From Streptomyces reniochalinae (GTDB taxonomy: Bacteria; Actinomycetota; Actinomycetes; Streptomycetales; Streptomycetaceae): DNA of 64,000 nt. The notes under the pieces are model-generated. The model was not told the DNA's origin. It saw only the letters and a list, made by a program, of their open reading frames with translations, and made no database searches. The position numbers and the translations under genes are program-made. The stretch covers positions 42,268 to 106,267 of the forward strand of contig NZ_QOIM01000027.1 of assembly GCF_003323735.1 (NCBI RefSeq), written 5' to 3'. Of this stretch, positions 37,463 to 46,400 are shown in pieces. The first letter of the stretch is position 1. Each line of letters begins with the position of its first letter.

Positions 37463-38395
37463 CTACGGGCAGGCATCCCGCTCTCCCTCCACCCCGGCGC
37501 CTCGCGCTCCCTCCGGACGGGTGCCCGTGATTCCCTCCGGCCCGGTGCCCGTGACTCCCTCCGCACCGAGGTTCGTGCCTCCCTCCGCACCGGGATCCGT
37601 GGCTCCCTCCGCACCGAGGTCCGTGATGAGAAGGCGACCAGGGGCCTCCGTCAGTGCGAACGGTGGGCGGGTCGCCCTCAGAGCTGCCTGAAGGGTGACC
37701 CCGCTCGCCCAGAACACCGGGATGTCGCCCCCTTCGGGTCGTACCCGAGAGCCGGAGTCCGGCCGGGAGAGCGCCCGGATACCGAGCGCCCCCGGGTCCC
37801 CGACGTGCACGGGACCGCCCTGGCCCTGTGATGTGGTCGCACCCGCTGCCCGCGCCGCGGGCACCAGGTGAGCGGGGACCGGCCGCATGGCCACCACCAG
37901 CGGGCCGCACAGCCTTCCCGCCGGGCGGCACGAGCGGTTGGTGACGTACAGGGGCACCGTCTGTCCCTGTTCCAGGTGGCGCAGGGGTACGCCCGCCGCT
38001 GCCAGCTCCGCGTCGAGCGCGACGGGCCGCCCGAGCAGGAAGGGTACGAGGTCGTCGTGCCAGCGGTCGGTGACCTCGCGGGGTTCGGCGAGGAGCTCGC
38101 CGTCCGCCCAGACGCGGTAGCGCGGCAGGTCGGTGCGCAGGTCGGCGTCGCGCGCCAGTGGGGTGCTCCAGCCGCCTGGTTCACCGATGTCCAGTACGGG
38201 CAGCGCGTGGCGGTTCCGCGCGCAGTAGGACGACAGGTCCGGGGCCCACGCGAGGGGAACGGCCGCCAGGTGTGCCCGCACGTGTCCCGGCGCCCAGCCG
38301 GCCGTGTGCGTGTCGAGCCCGGCCCGGTACAGCGCCCGGGCCTCGGCCGGCCCTGTGCGGCCCGGTGTGCCGGCGTGCGGTGCGGTGGTGGACAT
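37463..38395 (-). CDS. DUF1445 putative hydro-lyase (D-glutamate cyclase-like)
   Basis: A 310-aa protein of the YcsI/DUF1445 family, whose members include mitochondrial D-glutamate cyclase. Conserved parts are GWAPGHVRAHLAAVPLAWAPDLSSYCARNRHALPVLDIGEPG, VPFLLGRPVALDAELAAAGVPLRHLEQGQTVPLYVTNR, and PAGRLCGPLVVAMRPVP. The core ends near residue 260 with VFWASGVTLQAALRATRPPFALTEAPG. The last 45 residues are a run of eight-residue repeats (GAEGATDP-like) from a 24-bp minisatellite and are unlikely to be catalytic. ATG 38395. Confidence 0.8.
   Translation of the reverse strand: MSTTAPHAGTPGRTGPAEARALYRAGLDTHTAGWAPGHVRAHLAAVPLAWAPDLSSYCARNRHALPVLDIGEPGGWSTPLARDADLRTDLPRYRVWADGELLAEPREVTDRWHDDLVPFLLGRPVALDAELAAAGVPLRHLEQGQTVPLYVTNRSCRPAGRLCGPLVVAMRPVPAHLVPAARAAGATTSQGQGGPVHVGDPGALGIRALSRPDSGSRVRPEGGDIPVFWASGVTLQAALRATRPPFALTEAPGRLLITDLGAEGATDPGAEGGTNLGAEGVTGTGPEGITGTRPEGARGAGVEGERDACP
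37506..37625 (-). repeat. 24-bp minisatellite at the 3' end of the DUF1445 gene
   Basis: Five contiguous 24-bp units share the plus-strand pattern (n)CTCCCTCCGnnCnGnnnnCGTG. On the coding strand each encodes eight residues of the form (H/D/T)GAEG(A/G)Tx or TGPEGITG. Because 24 is a multiple of 3, the tail length can vary without a frameshift. Confidence 0.9.
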
Positions 38396-38590
38396 CTCGT
38401 TCCCCCTGTCTGCGGTGTGTCGTGCCGGTGGCGGCCGGCGGGGCGGGCCCGACCGGGCCAGCGGAAGTGCCGGCGGAACGGGGCCGCGGAGCGGTGCCCG
38501 CGGCACGGGGCGGCGGAACGCGGCCTGACCGCGTGCCCGGCTCGGCTCACGCAGGCTCGGGCCACTGGGCTCAGGTCAGCTGCGGTCGGC

Positions 38591-39910
38591 TCAGGTCGGC
38601 TCACGACCGCTCATGTCCTCCTCCGCCAGTTCGCGGCCGCGTGTCTCGGGCAGGCCGAGCAGCGCCAGGGCCGCGAGGGCGTATGCGGCGGCGCCGAACA
38701 CCAGCGCGCCGCCCACGCCCCAGCTGTCGGCCAGTGCGCCCACCAGCGCGGGGAAGGCGGCGCCGAGGCCGCGGCCGACGTTGTAGGTGAAGCCCTGTCC
38801 CGTGCCGCGTACGGAGGTGGGGTACAGCTCGGCGAGGAAGGAGCCGAATCCGCTGAAGATCGCGGACATGCAGAACCCGAGCGGGAAGCCGAGCACGAGC
38901 AGCAGCCCGTCGGCGCCCTCGGGTACGCGGGTGTAGCCGAGGACGCAGGCGGCGGAGGCGGCGGCGAAGACGGCGATGGTCTTCTTGCGGCCCAGCAGGT
39001 CGGTCAGGTAGCCGCCGGCGAGGTAGCCGAGGAACGCGCCCAGGATCTGCGCGGCGAGGAAGCCGCCGGTGGTGACGACGGCGAGGCCGCGGTCCCCGGC
39101 CAGGTAGGCGGGCACCCAGGTGGCGAGCGTGTAGTACCCGCCCTGGACACCGGTGGCCATCAGGGAGGCGAACACCGTGGTGCGCAGCAGGCCGTGCCGG
39201 AAGACGGCGGCGAAGGTCGCGGCGGCCGAGCGCCGGGTGCGCCGCCGCTCGGCCTCGGGTGCGTCACTGACGTTCTTGCGCACGTACAGGACCAGCAGTG
39301 CGGGCAGTGCTCCGGTGAAGAACATCACGCGCCAGGCCGTCTGGGGCTCCAGGAGTCCGAAGACCGCCGTGTAGACGAGCACGGCGAGCCCCCAGCCGAC
39401 CGCCCACGCGCTCTGTACGGCGGCCAGGGTGCGGCCCCGGTGGTGCGCCGAGGTGTACTCGGCCACCAGCACTGCGCCGACCGCCCATTCGCCGCCGAAG
39501 CCGACGCCCTGGAGCGCCCGGAAGACGAGCAGCGTCCCGTAGCCGGGTGCGGCTCCGCACGCGACGGTGAACAGCGCGTAGGTGACGACGGTCGCGAGCA
39601 GCGCCCGTACCCGCCCCACCCGGTCGGCCAGGACTCCGGCCAGGGCGCCGCCCACTCCTGAGGCGACCATCGTCACGGTGACGAGGAGTCCGGTCTGACC
39701 GCCGCTGAGGTGGAAGTACGCCGCGATGGCGACCATGCTCAGCGGCAGTGCGTAGAAGTCGTACGCGTCCAGGCCGTATCCGCCGAAGGCGCCGGCGAAG
39801 GCGCGCCGTCCGCGGGGGCCCAGGGAGCGGAGCCAGGCGAAGGCCCGGTCCTGTTCGTCGTCGTGGCCGTTGTCGTCGCTCGCGGCGCGAGCCTTGTCAG
39901 TCGTGCTCAT
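38591..39910 (-). CDS. MFS transporter (metabolite:H+ symporter type)
   Basis: A 439-aa, 12-span major facilitator protein. GYGLDAYDFYALPLSMVAIAAYFH is the TM1 region of the aromatic acid / shikimate-like symporter branch. LADRVGRVRALL is the loop 2-3 signature, RALQGVGFGGEWAVGAVLVAEYTSAHHRGRTLA the TM4 signature, and GRKKTIAVF the second-half loop. It probably imports an organic acid. ATG 39910 with GAGGT upstream. Divergent from a GntR regulator at 40093, which likely controls it through the operator at 40027-40053. Confidence 0.85.
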   Translation of the reverse strand: MSTTDKARAASDDNGHDDEQDRAFAWLRSLGPRGRRAFAGAFGGYGLDAYDFYALPLSMVAIAAYFHLSGGQTGLLVTVTMVASGVGGALAGVLADRVGRVRALLATVVTYALFTVACGAAPGYGTLLVFRALQGVGFGGEWAVGAVLVAEYTSAHHRGRTLAAVQSAWAVGWGLAVLVYTAVFGLLEPQTAWRVMFFTGALPALLVLYVRKNVSDAPEAERRRTRRSAAATFAAVFRHGLLRTTVFASLMATGVQGGYYTLATWVPAYLAGDRGLAVVTTGGFLAAQILGAFLGYLAGGYLTDLLGRKKTIAVFAAASAACVLGYTRVPEGADGLLLVLGFPLGFCMSAIFSGFGSFLAELYPTSVRGTGQGFTYNVGRGLGAAFPALVGALADSWGVGGALVFGAAAYALAALALLGLPETRGRELAEEDMSGREPT

Positions 39911-40026
39911 GGGCACCTCGCAGACAGCGGACCGGCGTCCGGACGGACGCACGCCAATAGGGCGGCCGTACAGCCGAGTTGGGGCGGGGAGTGACGCAGG
40001 TCTCACCTCGCCGAGCCTCAAAGTAG

Positions 40027-40053
40027 AGGATTGTTGAACGATTCCGCAATCCT
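40027..40053. promoter_or_regulatory. Inverted repeat operator, GntR-type
   Basis: AGGATTG (40027-40033) and CAATCCT (40047-40053) are exact inverse complements with a 13-nt AT-richer centre (TTGAACGATTCCG). It is in the spacer between the MFS and GntR genes, 40 bp before the GntR start. FCD-type GntR proteins bind similar TTGTTGAAC-like palindromes, so this is a likely autoregulatory site. Confidence 0.6.
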
Positions 40054-40092
40054 CACGTTGTCTCGTTCTCGGAACTGCGGTTGACTTCGGCC

Positions 40093-40782
40093 ATGACCGA
40101 CAACGTGCTGGAGGAACTCAGCGACGACCGCAAGCTGTTGGGGCGCACCAGCACCGCCGAACGCGTCGCGGGCATCCTGCGCGGCCGGATCATCGAGGGC
40201 GGGTTCCGCCCCGGGATGCGGCTGGCGGAAGAGGAGATCGGCCGCGCGTTGGGCGTCTCCCGCAACACCCTGCGCGAGGCGTTCCGGCTGCTCACCCACG
40301 AGCGGCTGCTCGCCCACGAGCTCAACCGCGGCATGTTCGTCCGCAAACTGACCGTCGAGGACCTGGAGGACCTCTACCGGGTGCGCCGCCTGGTCGAGTG
40401 CGCCGCACTGCGGCAACTGGCCGCCCCGCCCTACGCCCTGCACACGATGGACGCCGCGGTGACGGCGGGGCTGAGCGCGCGGGCCGAGGAGCGCTGGCGG
40501 GACCTGGGGACGGCCAACATGCACTTCCACCAGGGGATCGTCGAACTGGCCGGAAGTCCACGCGCGGACGACATGATGCGCGGCGTACTGGCGGAACTGC
40601 GGCTCGTCTTCCACGTCATGGAGAACCCGCGCCGCTTCCACGAGCCCTACCTGCCGCGCAACCGCGAGATCCTGGAGGCGCTCCGGGACGGTGACGCTCC
40701 CCGAGCCGAGCGGCTGCTCGCCGTCTACCTCGACGACTCCCGGCACCAGCTCGCCGACGGATACGCCCGCCAGCTAGGCTGA
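40093..40782 (+). CDS. GntR-family (FadR/FCD) transcriptional regulator
   Basis: A 229-aa repressor-type protein. The N-terminal winged helix is in RVAGILRGRIIEGGFRPGMRLAEEEIGRALGVSRNTLREAFRLLTHERLLAHELNRGMFVRKL. The C-terminal FCD ligand domain has the metal-site pattern in NMHFHQGIVELAGS and HEPYLPRNREILEALRDGDAPRAERLLAVYLDDSRHQL. Ligand is likely an organic acid handled by the divergent MFS transporter. ATG 40093; TTG 40081 is an in-frame alternative and no strong ribosome site is present. Confidence 0.87.
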   Translation: MTDNVLEELSDDRKLLGRTSTAERVAGILRGRIIEGGFRPGMRLAEEEIGRALGVSRNTLREAFRLLTHERLLAHELNRGMFVRKLTVEDLEDLYRVRRLVECAALRQLAAPPYALHTMDAAVTAGLSARAEERWRDLGTANMHFHQGIVELAGSPRADDMMRGVLAELRLVFHVMENPRRFHEPYLPRNREILEALRDGDAPRAERLLAVYLDDSRHQLADGYARQLG

Positions 40783-40870
40783 CGGGTCGGCTCACGCCCC
40801 GCGGCGCCACCGCGCCAACCACCCGGACCGTGACAACCGTGCCGTTTCGGGTCTTGTCAGTGCGACGGCT

Positions 40871-40876
40871 TAATGT
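40871..40876 (+). promoter_or_regulatory. Possible -10 box, leaderless start of the SMC-like operon
   Basis: TAATGT fits TAnnnT and ends 7 nt before GTG 40884. No ribosome-binding site precedes that GTG, so a leaderless mRNA is plausible. No clear -35 hexamer was found. Confidence 0.35.
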
Positions 40877-40883
40877 GTCCGTC

Positions 40884-42422
40884 GTGACTGAGAGCGCCAC
40901 CACGACGAGCAGCCCGGTGGGGACAGGTGCGTCCGCGCCCTCCCCGGCCCCGGGGCCCGCGGCCGACGAGGGTCTGGCCCGCCGCCTGCGCGCGCTCGCC
41001 TGCACGGCACCGCTGCACGACCTCGACACCCGCAAGGCCAACCTCGCAGGCGAGTACGGCGCCTACGAGATGGCCGAGCTCGCGCTGGCGGCCATCGACC
41101 AGGTCACCCTCCAGATGGACTTCGACACCGGCGCCGACCACGAGCAGATCCTCGCCAGACTGCTGCCCCGCGTCGCCGCCCAGGCCCCCGCCCGCCCGAC
41201 GGCCGAGCACGAGCGCGTCGCCCGCTGGGTGCTGGAGAACCTGATCAACGTCGGCAGTGTGGACCGCGGCTTCCGCGCCGTATACGGCACCTTCGGCACC
41301 GACGGCGTCTACGTCCGGCGGGACTACGACTTCAAACTCATCGAGGAGGTCCCCGGGCCCGGCGGCAGCGTCTATCTGCGCACCACGGACGAGGCCGTCA
41401 ACGTCCTGGTGGGCGCCCTGGACACGGACGTCACCAGCGCCCAGATCGCCGCCGAGGTCAAGTTGGAGGTGCTCATCAACCGCGGCCGCCTCGCCGACGC
41501 GCAGCTCGCCGCCGAACAGGCCCGCTACCGCACCGTGCAGTACGCCGAGACGCTGCGCCGCACCCTGGAGGCCACCCGCCGCGACGTGCGCGCCGTCGAC
41601 TGGCTCAACGCCGTACCCGACATGATCACCGAGGCGCTCGACCACGTCGCCGACCGCTACCGCCACGAGAACGCCATCCTCACCAACATCCGCAAGGCAC
41701 GCGACGAGGCCGACTCCGAACGCGGCCCCGACCACAAGCGCCGCGCCGCCGAACTGGTCGACATCGTCAAGGACTGCATCCGGCGCCACACCCAGCTCCA
41801 GTCGCGGCTGCTGGAGGCGGGTCCGCTCTTCCGCGCCGAACAGGACAGGCAGGCCTTCGCGCCACCCGCGGCCCGCGCCGGGCTCGACCTCCACGGGCAG
41901 CTCCTCGCCCCGCTCCTGCCACTGCCGCTGGAGGAGGCCACCCGCGTGACCGACGCCTTCTTCGCCCGGGGCGTCGGGCTGCGGACACCCGGCGCCGTAC
42001 GCCTGGGCGATCTGACCGATCTGCTCCTGACCCCGCCCGCCCCCCGCGAGCACCTCGGCGCCGAGATGCCCGAGCCCGACCTGGTGGCCACGCCGGACGA
42101 CAGCCGCTTCAGCGAGCAGCAGATGGAGGCCGCCATGGAGCTGCTGGAGCTGCCCGCCGACGCCCCCCGCCGCCTGTCCGGGCTGCTGGCCGACGCCCGC
42201 CGGCGGGACCCCGATCTGCCGTACCTCATCGCCCTGCTGGCCGTCCACGCGGCGAGCCCGCCGGTGGGCACGGCCTACCGGCAGGGCGAGCAGCGGCTGG
42301 TGTTCGCCGTCGACGACGGTACGCAGCTTCGGGACGAGCAGTTCGGCGGTGCCGACCTGATCGTGGGGACGGCGCTGCTGGACGCAGCCGGGATGGCGGC
42401 CGACCGGACGGAGGCGGTGTGA
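40884..42422 (+). CDS. MukF/JetA-like (kleisin-type) subunit of SMC-like operon
   Basis: A 512-aa soluble protein, first of three co-directional genes ending in a giant SMC-like ATPase. By position and architecture it is the candidate kleisin: a winged-helix-like N-terminal part (ARWVLENLINVGSVDRGFRAVYG..., DYDFKLIEEV), a long helical middle (EQARYRTVQYAETLRRTLEATRRDVRAVDWLN, HENAILTNIRKARDEADSERGPDHKRRAAELVDIVKDCIRRHTQLQ), and a C-terminal helical domain. There is no catalytic motif. The kleisin role is inferred mainly from gene order. Start GTG 40884; GTG 40875 possible. Confidence 0.6.
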   Translation: MTESATTTSSPVGTGASAPSPAPGPAADEGLARRLRALACTAPLHDLDTRKANLAGEYGAYEMAELALAAIDQVTLQMDFDTGADHEQILARLLPRVAAQAPARPTAEHERVARWVLENLINVGSVDRGFRAVYGTFGTDGVYVRRDYDFKLIEEVPGPGGSVYLRTTDEAVNVLVGALDTDVTSAQIAAEVKLEVLINRGRLADAQLAAEQARYRTVQYAETLRRTLEATRRDVRAVDWLNAVPDMITEALDHVADRYRHENAILTNIRKARDEADSERGPDHKRRAAELVDIVKDCIRRHTQLQSRLLEAGPLFRAEQDRQAFAPPAARAGLDLHGQLLAPLLPLPLEEATRVTDAFFARGVGLRTPGAVRLGDLTDLLLTPPAPREHLGAEMPEPDLVATPDDSRFSEQQMEAAMELLELPADAPRRLSGLLADARRRDPDLPYLIALLAVHAASPPVGTAYRQGEQRLVFAVDDGTQLRDEQFGGADLIVGTALLDAAGMAADRTEAV

Positions 42423-42489
42423 CCCCTGCGAACCGCACCGGAAAGCGGCGAGGTCCCACGCCGCCGCACGAGACGAACGAGTACGGATC

Positions 42490-43374
42490 ATGACTGACTT
42501 CACCCCGGAGCCCGACCCCGAGGAGGGAGCGGGCCGCAGCGCCGCCGCACCGCAGGTGACCCCCGCGGACGCGGCGGACGCGGCGCGGCTCGTCTCCTAC
42601 GGACTGCACCCCAAGCTCGTCCCCGCCAGGGACGCGGAGTACACCGAACTGCTGCGCCGCTACCGCGACGAACCCGCCTTCGCACGCCTGGCGGACGCCG
42701 TGGCGACGGGCCTCGGGCTGGTCGTCCTGGAGGTCTCCACCCGCGCGGGCATGGCGCTCGCGGCCGCCGAGGACTCCGTCTTCGCGGTCCGCATGGGCGA
42801 CTACGCGCGCCGGGCCACGGCCGACTCCGCGGACCGCTTCTTGCACGGCCTCGCCCACCTCGCCTGCGCCGCCATGGCCTTCCCCCGGCCCGAAGACCTG
42901 GCGGACGACGGCTACATCGGCCGGATCACCGTCAACGGCGTCGACTCCTTCGTGCGCCAGGCGTGCCGCAAACTGGAGGAGCGGGCCGAGGCCGAGGGTG
43001 AGAACACCGACCCGGCCACCGACGCGCCGAGTCTGGAGGCCGCCTGGCGGGTCTACGCACGCCGCAGCGCGACCGGCGCCACCAAGGACGCGCGCAGGCT
43101 CGCGGGATCGACGACGGGCATCGTCGCCAAGGCCGCCTCCTTCCTCGCCGACTCCGGCTTCCTCCAGCGGACCGGCGACGACGCCGGCGGCACCTACCGC
43201 ACCACGGCGCGCTACCAGCTCCAGGTCCGCGACATGGCGGGCAACGCGGCCATGGCGGAACTGCTGGAGTTGGGCGTCGTCCCCGTCTCCGACGGCACGG
43301 CGAGCCTGCTGCCGCCGCGCGACGAGGACGGCCTGGACCTGGCCCCCGACGCCGGACTCCCCTTCCACTCCTGA
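42490..43374 (+). CDS. MukE/JetB-like subunit of SMC-like operon
   Basis: A 294-aa protein encoded between the kleisin-like and SMC-like genes (gaps 67 and 76 bp), the position of MukE or JetB. It has an Asp/Glu-rich start, a helical core, and a winged-helix-like segment near the end (TKDARRLAGSTTGIVAKAASFLADSGFLQRTGDDAGGTYRTTARYQLQVRDM), consistent with a KITE-type partner. No enzymatic motif. ATG 42490 without a strong ribosome site. Assignment rests on context and secondary-structure impression. Confidence 0.58.
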   Translation: MTDFTPEPDPEEGAGRSAAAPQVTPADAADAARLVSYGLHPKLVPARDAEYTELLRRYRDEPAFARLADAVATGLGLVVLEVSTRAGMALAAAEDSVFAVRMGDYARRATADSADRFLHGLAHLACAAMAFPRPEDLADDGYIGRITVNGVDSFVRQACRKLEERAEAEGENTDPATDAPSLEAAWRVYARRSATGATKDARRLAGSTTGIVAKAASFLADSGFLQRTGDDAGGTYRTTARYQLQVRDMAGNAAMAELLELGVVPVSDGTASLLPPRDEDGLDLAPDAGLPFHS

Positions 43375-43450
43375 CCCACCGCCTGTGTCCTGACCCACCG
43401 CCCGCCCGCGCCCACCCCGCCGACGTCCCCCTCACGAGAGCACCGCCGCC

Positions 43451-46400
43451 ATGTACGAGCTGTCCCGGATCCGCCTCTACTCCATCGGGCCCGCCGGCGC
43501 GCGCTACGCCGACACCGTGCTGGACCTGCGCGGAGTGGGGGACGCCGTGCCCAGCCCCGCGCCGGCTCAGGCGGACTTCTTCGAGGAGGAGCCCCAGGGC
43601 CCGCCCCGCCGCCCCGCGCCCGCGGGCGTCCTCTTCCTGGAGAACGGCGGCGGCAAGTCCGTCCTGCTCAAGCTGATCTTCTCCGTGATGCTGCCGGGCC
43701 ACCGCAACACCCTGGGCGGCGCCAGCTCGGGTGTGCTGCGCAAGTTCCTGCTCGCCGACGACTGCGGCCATGTCGCCCTGGAGTGGCAGCACACCCGCAC
43801 CGGCGAGACCATCGTCGTCGGGAAGGTCAGCGAGTGGCGCGGCCGGCAGGTCTCCGGCGACCCGCGCAAGTTCGCCGAGGCCTGGTACTCCTTCCGTCCA
43901 GGGCCCGGCCTGTCCCTGGACGCGCTGCCCGTCGCCGAGTCGGCCGCGCTGCGCCCCCGCGGCGAAGGGGCGTCCTCGGCGCGCGGCAGACGGCGCACCA
44001 TGAAGGGCTTCCGCGACGTCCTGACGGAGACCGGAAAGGCGTACCCGAACCTGGACGTGGTCTGGGAGGAGGTGCACGAGCGCTGGAACGAGCACCTGAC
44101 GTCGCTCGGCCTCGATCCCGAACTCTTCCGCTACCAGCGCGAGATGAACGCCGACGAGGGCGAGGCGGCGGGCCTCTTCGCCGTCAAGAACGACTCGGAC
44201 TTCACCGACCTGCTGCTGCGGGCCGTCACCGACACCCGCGACACCGACGGGCTCGCCGACCTCGTGCACGGGTTCGCGCACAAGCTGGGACGCCGCGCCG
44301 AGCTGACCGCCGAGCGGGACTTCACCGCCGGCTCCCTCGAACACCTGGAGCGCATCACCCAGGCCGCAGAGGCGCGCGGCCGCGCCCGCGAGATCCACGC
44401 GGGCGCCGAGCGCCGCACCCGGCTGCTCGCCCAGCGGCTGACCGCGCGCGGCACCCAGGAGCGCGGTCGCGCCGCTGAGCTGGCCGAGCAACTCGCCCAG
44501 GCCGGGGAGTCCGTCACCGCGGCCGAGGACGCCCGCTCCCGCGCCTCCCGCGTCGCCGCCGAACTCGCCTACCGGCACGCTTCTCTGGCGCTGGCCGCCG
44601 CCGAGAAGTCGGCGGCGGCGCAGAAGCGCGAGCTGGGCGAGGCCCGTACGCTGCACTCGGCGTGGCAGGCGGCGGAGACGGTGCTCGCGCACCGTACGGC
44701 CGCCGACCGGTCGGCCCGCGTGGCGGCGGCCATCCGGGAGGCCGAGCGCGACGCGGCGCCTGCCCTGGCCGCGCGTTCCCAGGCGGCGACGGCCCTGGTG
44801 CGGGCCCTGAACACCGCGGCGGAGGACAGCGAACGCATCGCCGGGGAGCAGGAGGAGCGCTCGACGGCCCTCCTGACCGACAGCGAGCGGTCCCACCGGG
44901 AGGCCACCGAGGCCGCCACCGAGGCGCAGCGGGCCCGCAGCGAGACCGAGCACCTGCGCCAGCGGCTCACCGAGGTCGAACAGGAGATGGCCGAGGCGGT
45001 GCGCGCCGGCTGGCTCGACGACAGCGACCCCGACGCCGATCCCGCGCGCGCGGCGCTCGAGGCCAGCGACGCCGAGAAGAGCGCCGTTGCCGCGTTCGAG
45101 TCGGCGCGCGACGCGGCGGCCCGCAGCGGCGACCGCGCCCGCGAGCTGGCGAGCCGGCACGCCGGTGCGGAACTCGCCGCGGCCCGCGCCGCGGACGCGG
45201 CCGAGGCGGCGGAGTCCGCCCACGCGGCCGAACGCGCCACGGCCGAAGCCCTCGGCGTCGAGGAGCGCCTGGCCGAGCTGCTCGGTCTGCCCGGCGCACC
45301 AGCCGGCCCACAGCACTCCGCCGGCCGTGCCTCTTCCGGCCAAGGCGCGCGGGGCACGGGCCGGGCCGCCGTGCCGGGCCAGCGCGATGTGGGCAACTCA
45401 CCGGACGCGCTGGTCTCGACGGCGGACGACGGGCCCGGCGCCGGCACCGACGGGCCCGGGACCGCCCAGCCCGCCGACGGCGACGGGACGGCCGCGCGCG
45501 AGTACGCGGGGGATGCGGGTCTTCCCGGGCAGGCGGCAGGCGTTTTTGAGGGCGCGGCCGGCCACTCCCCGCACGCCGGCGAGGCGGGCCTCTCGGGCCC
45601 GCTGACCGCCGAGGAGGTGGACCGCAACGCCGAAGCGCTCCAGGAACTGCTGGACGAGGGCGTGGCCCACGCCGAACGCCAGCTGTTCGAACTGCGCACC
45701 GCCGCGGCGGACGACGCGCGGATGCTCGGCGCGCTCGGCGACGGCGGGCTGCTTCCCCCGGGCCCGGACGTGACGGCCACGGTCGAGTACCTGGGCGAGC
45801 ACGGCGTCCCGGCCCTGCCCGGCTGGCGCTACCTGGCACAGTCCGTCGACCCCGCCGACCACGCGACGGTCCTCGCCGCCCGCCCCGAGCTGGTCGACGG
45901 TGTCGTCATCACCGACCCCCGGTCGCACGCGCGCGCCCGTGAGGTGCTGGCGAGCGCGGCGCTGCTGCCGCGCTCCGCCGTCGCCGTCGGCACCTCGGCG
46001 GCGCTGCTGGCACCGGCGCCCGCGCCCGACGGGGGCGAGGAGACGGGTGACGTCGGCGTCTTCCTCGTACCGCCCAACCCGGCCATGCACGACGAGCACG
46101 CTGCCGACGACGAGCGCCGTCAGCTGCGCGAGCGGGCCGTCGCCCGCGACGAGGAGATCCGCGCGCTGGCGGCGCGGCTGACGGCCGACCGGGCGCTGGC
46201 CGCCCGCCTCACCTCGTGGCGCACCGGCTGCCCCGAGGGCCGCCTCGGCGAACTCGCCGACGCCGCCGCCGAGGCGCGGCAGGCGGCCGAGGCGGCCGAG
46301 CGCCACCTCGTCGAGGTGGGCGAGGCGCGTGAGGAGGCCGACGCGCAGGCGGCCGAGACCGCTCGGGTGCGCGACGAGCGGGGGGAGCGGGCACAGCGGG

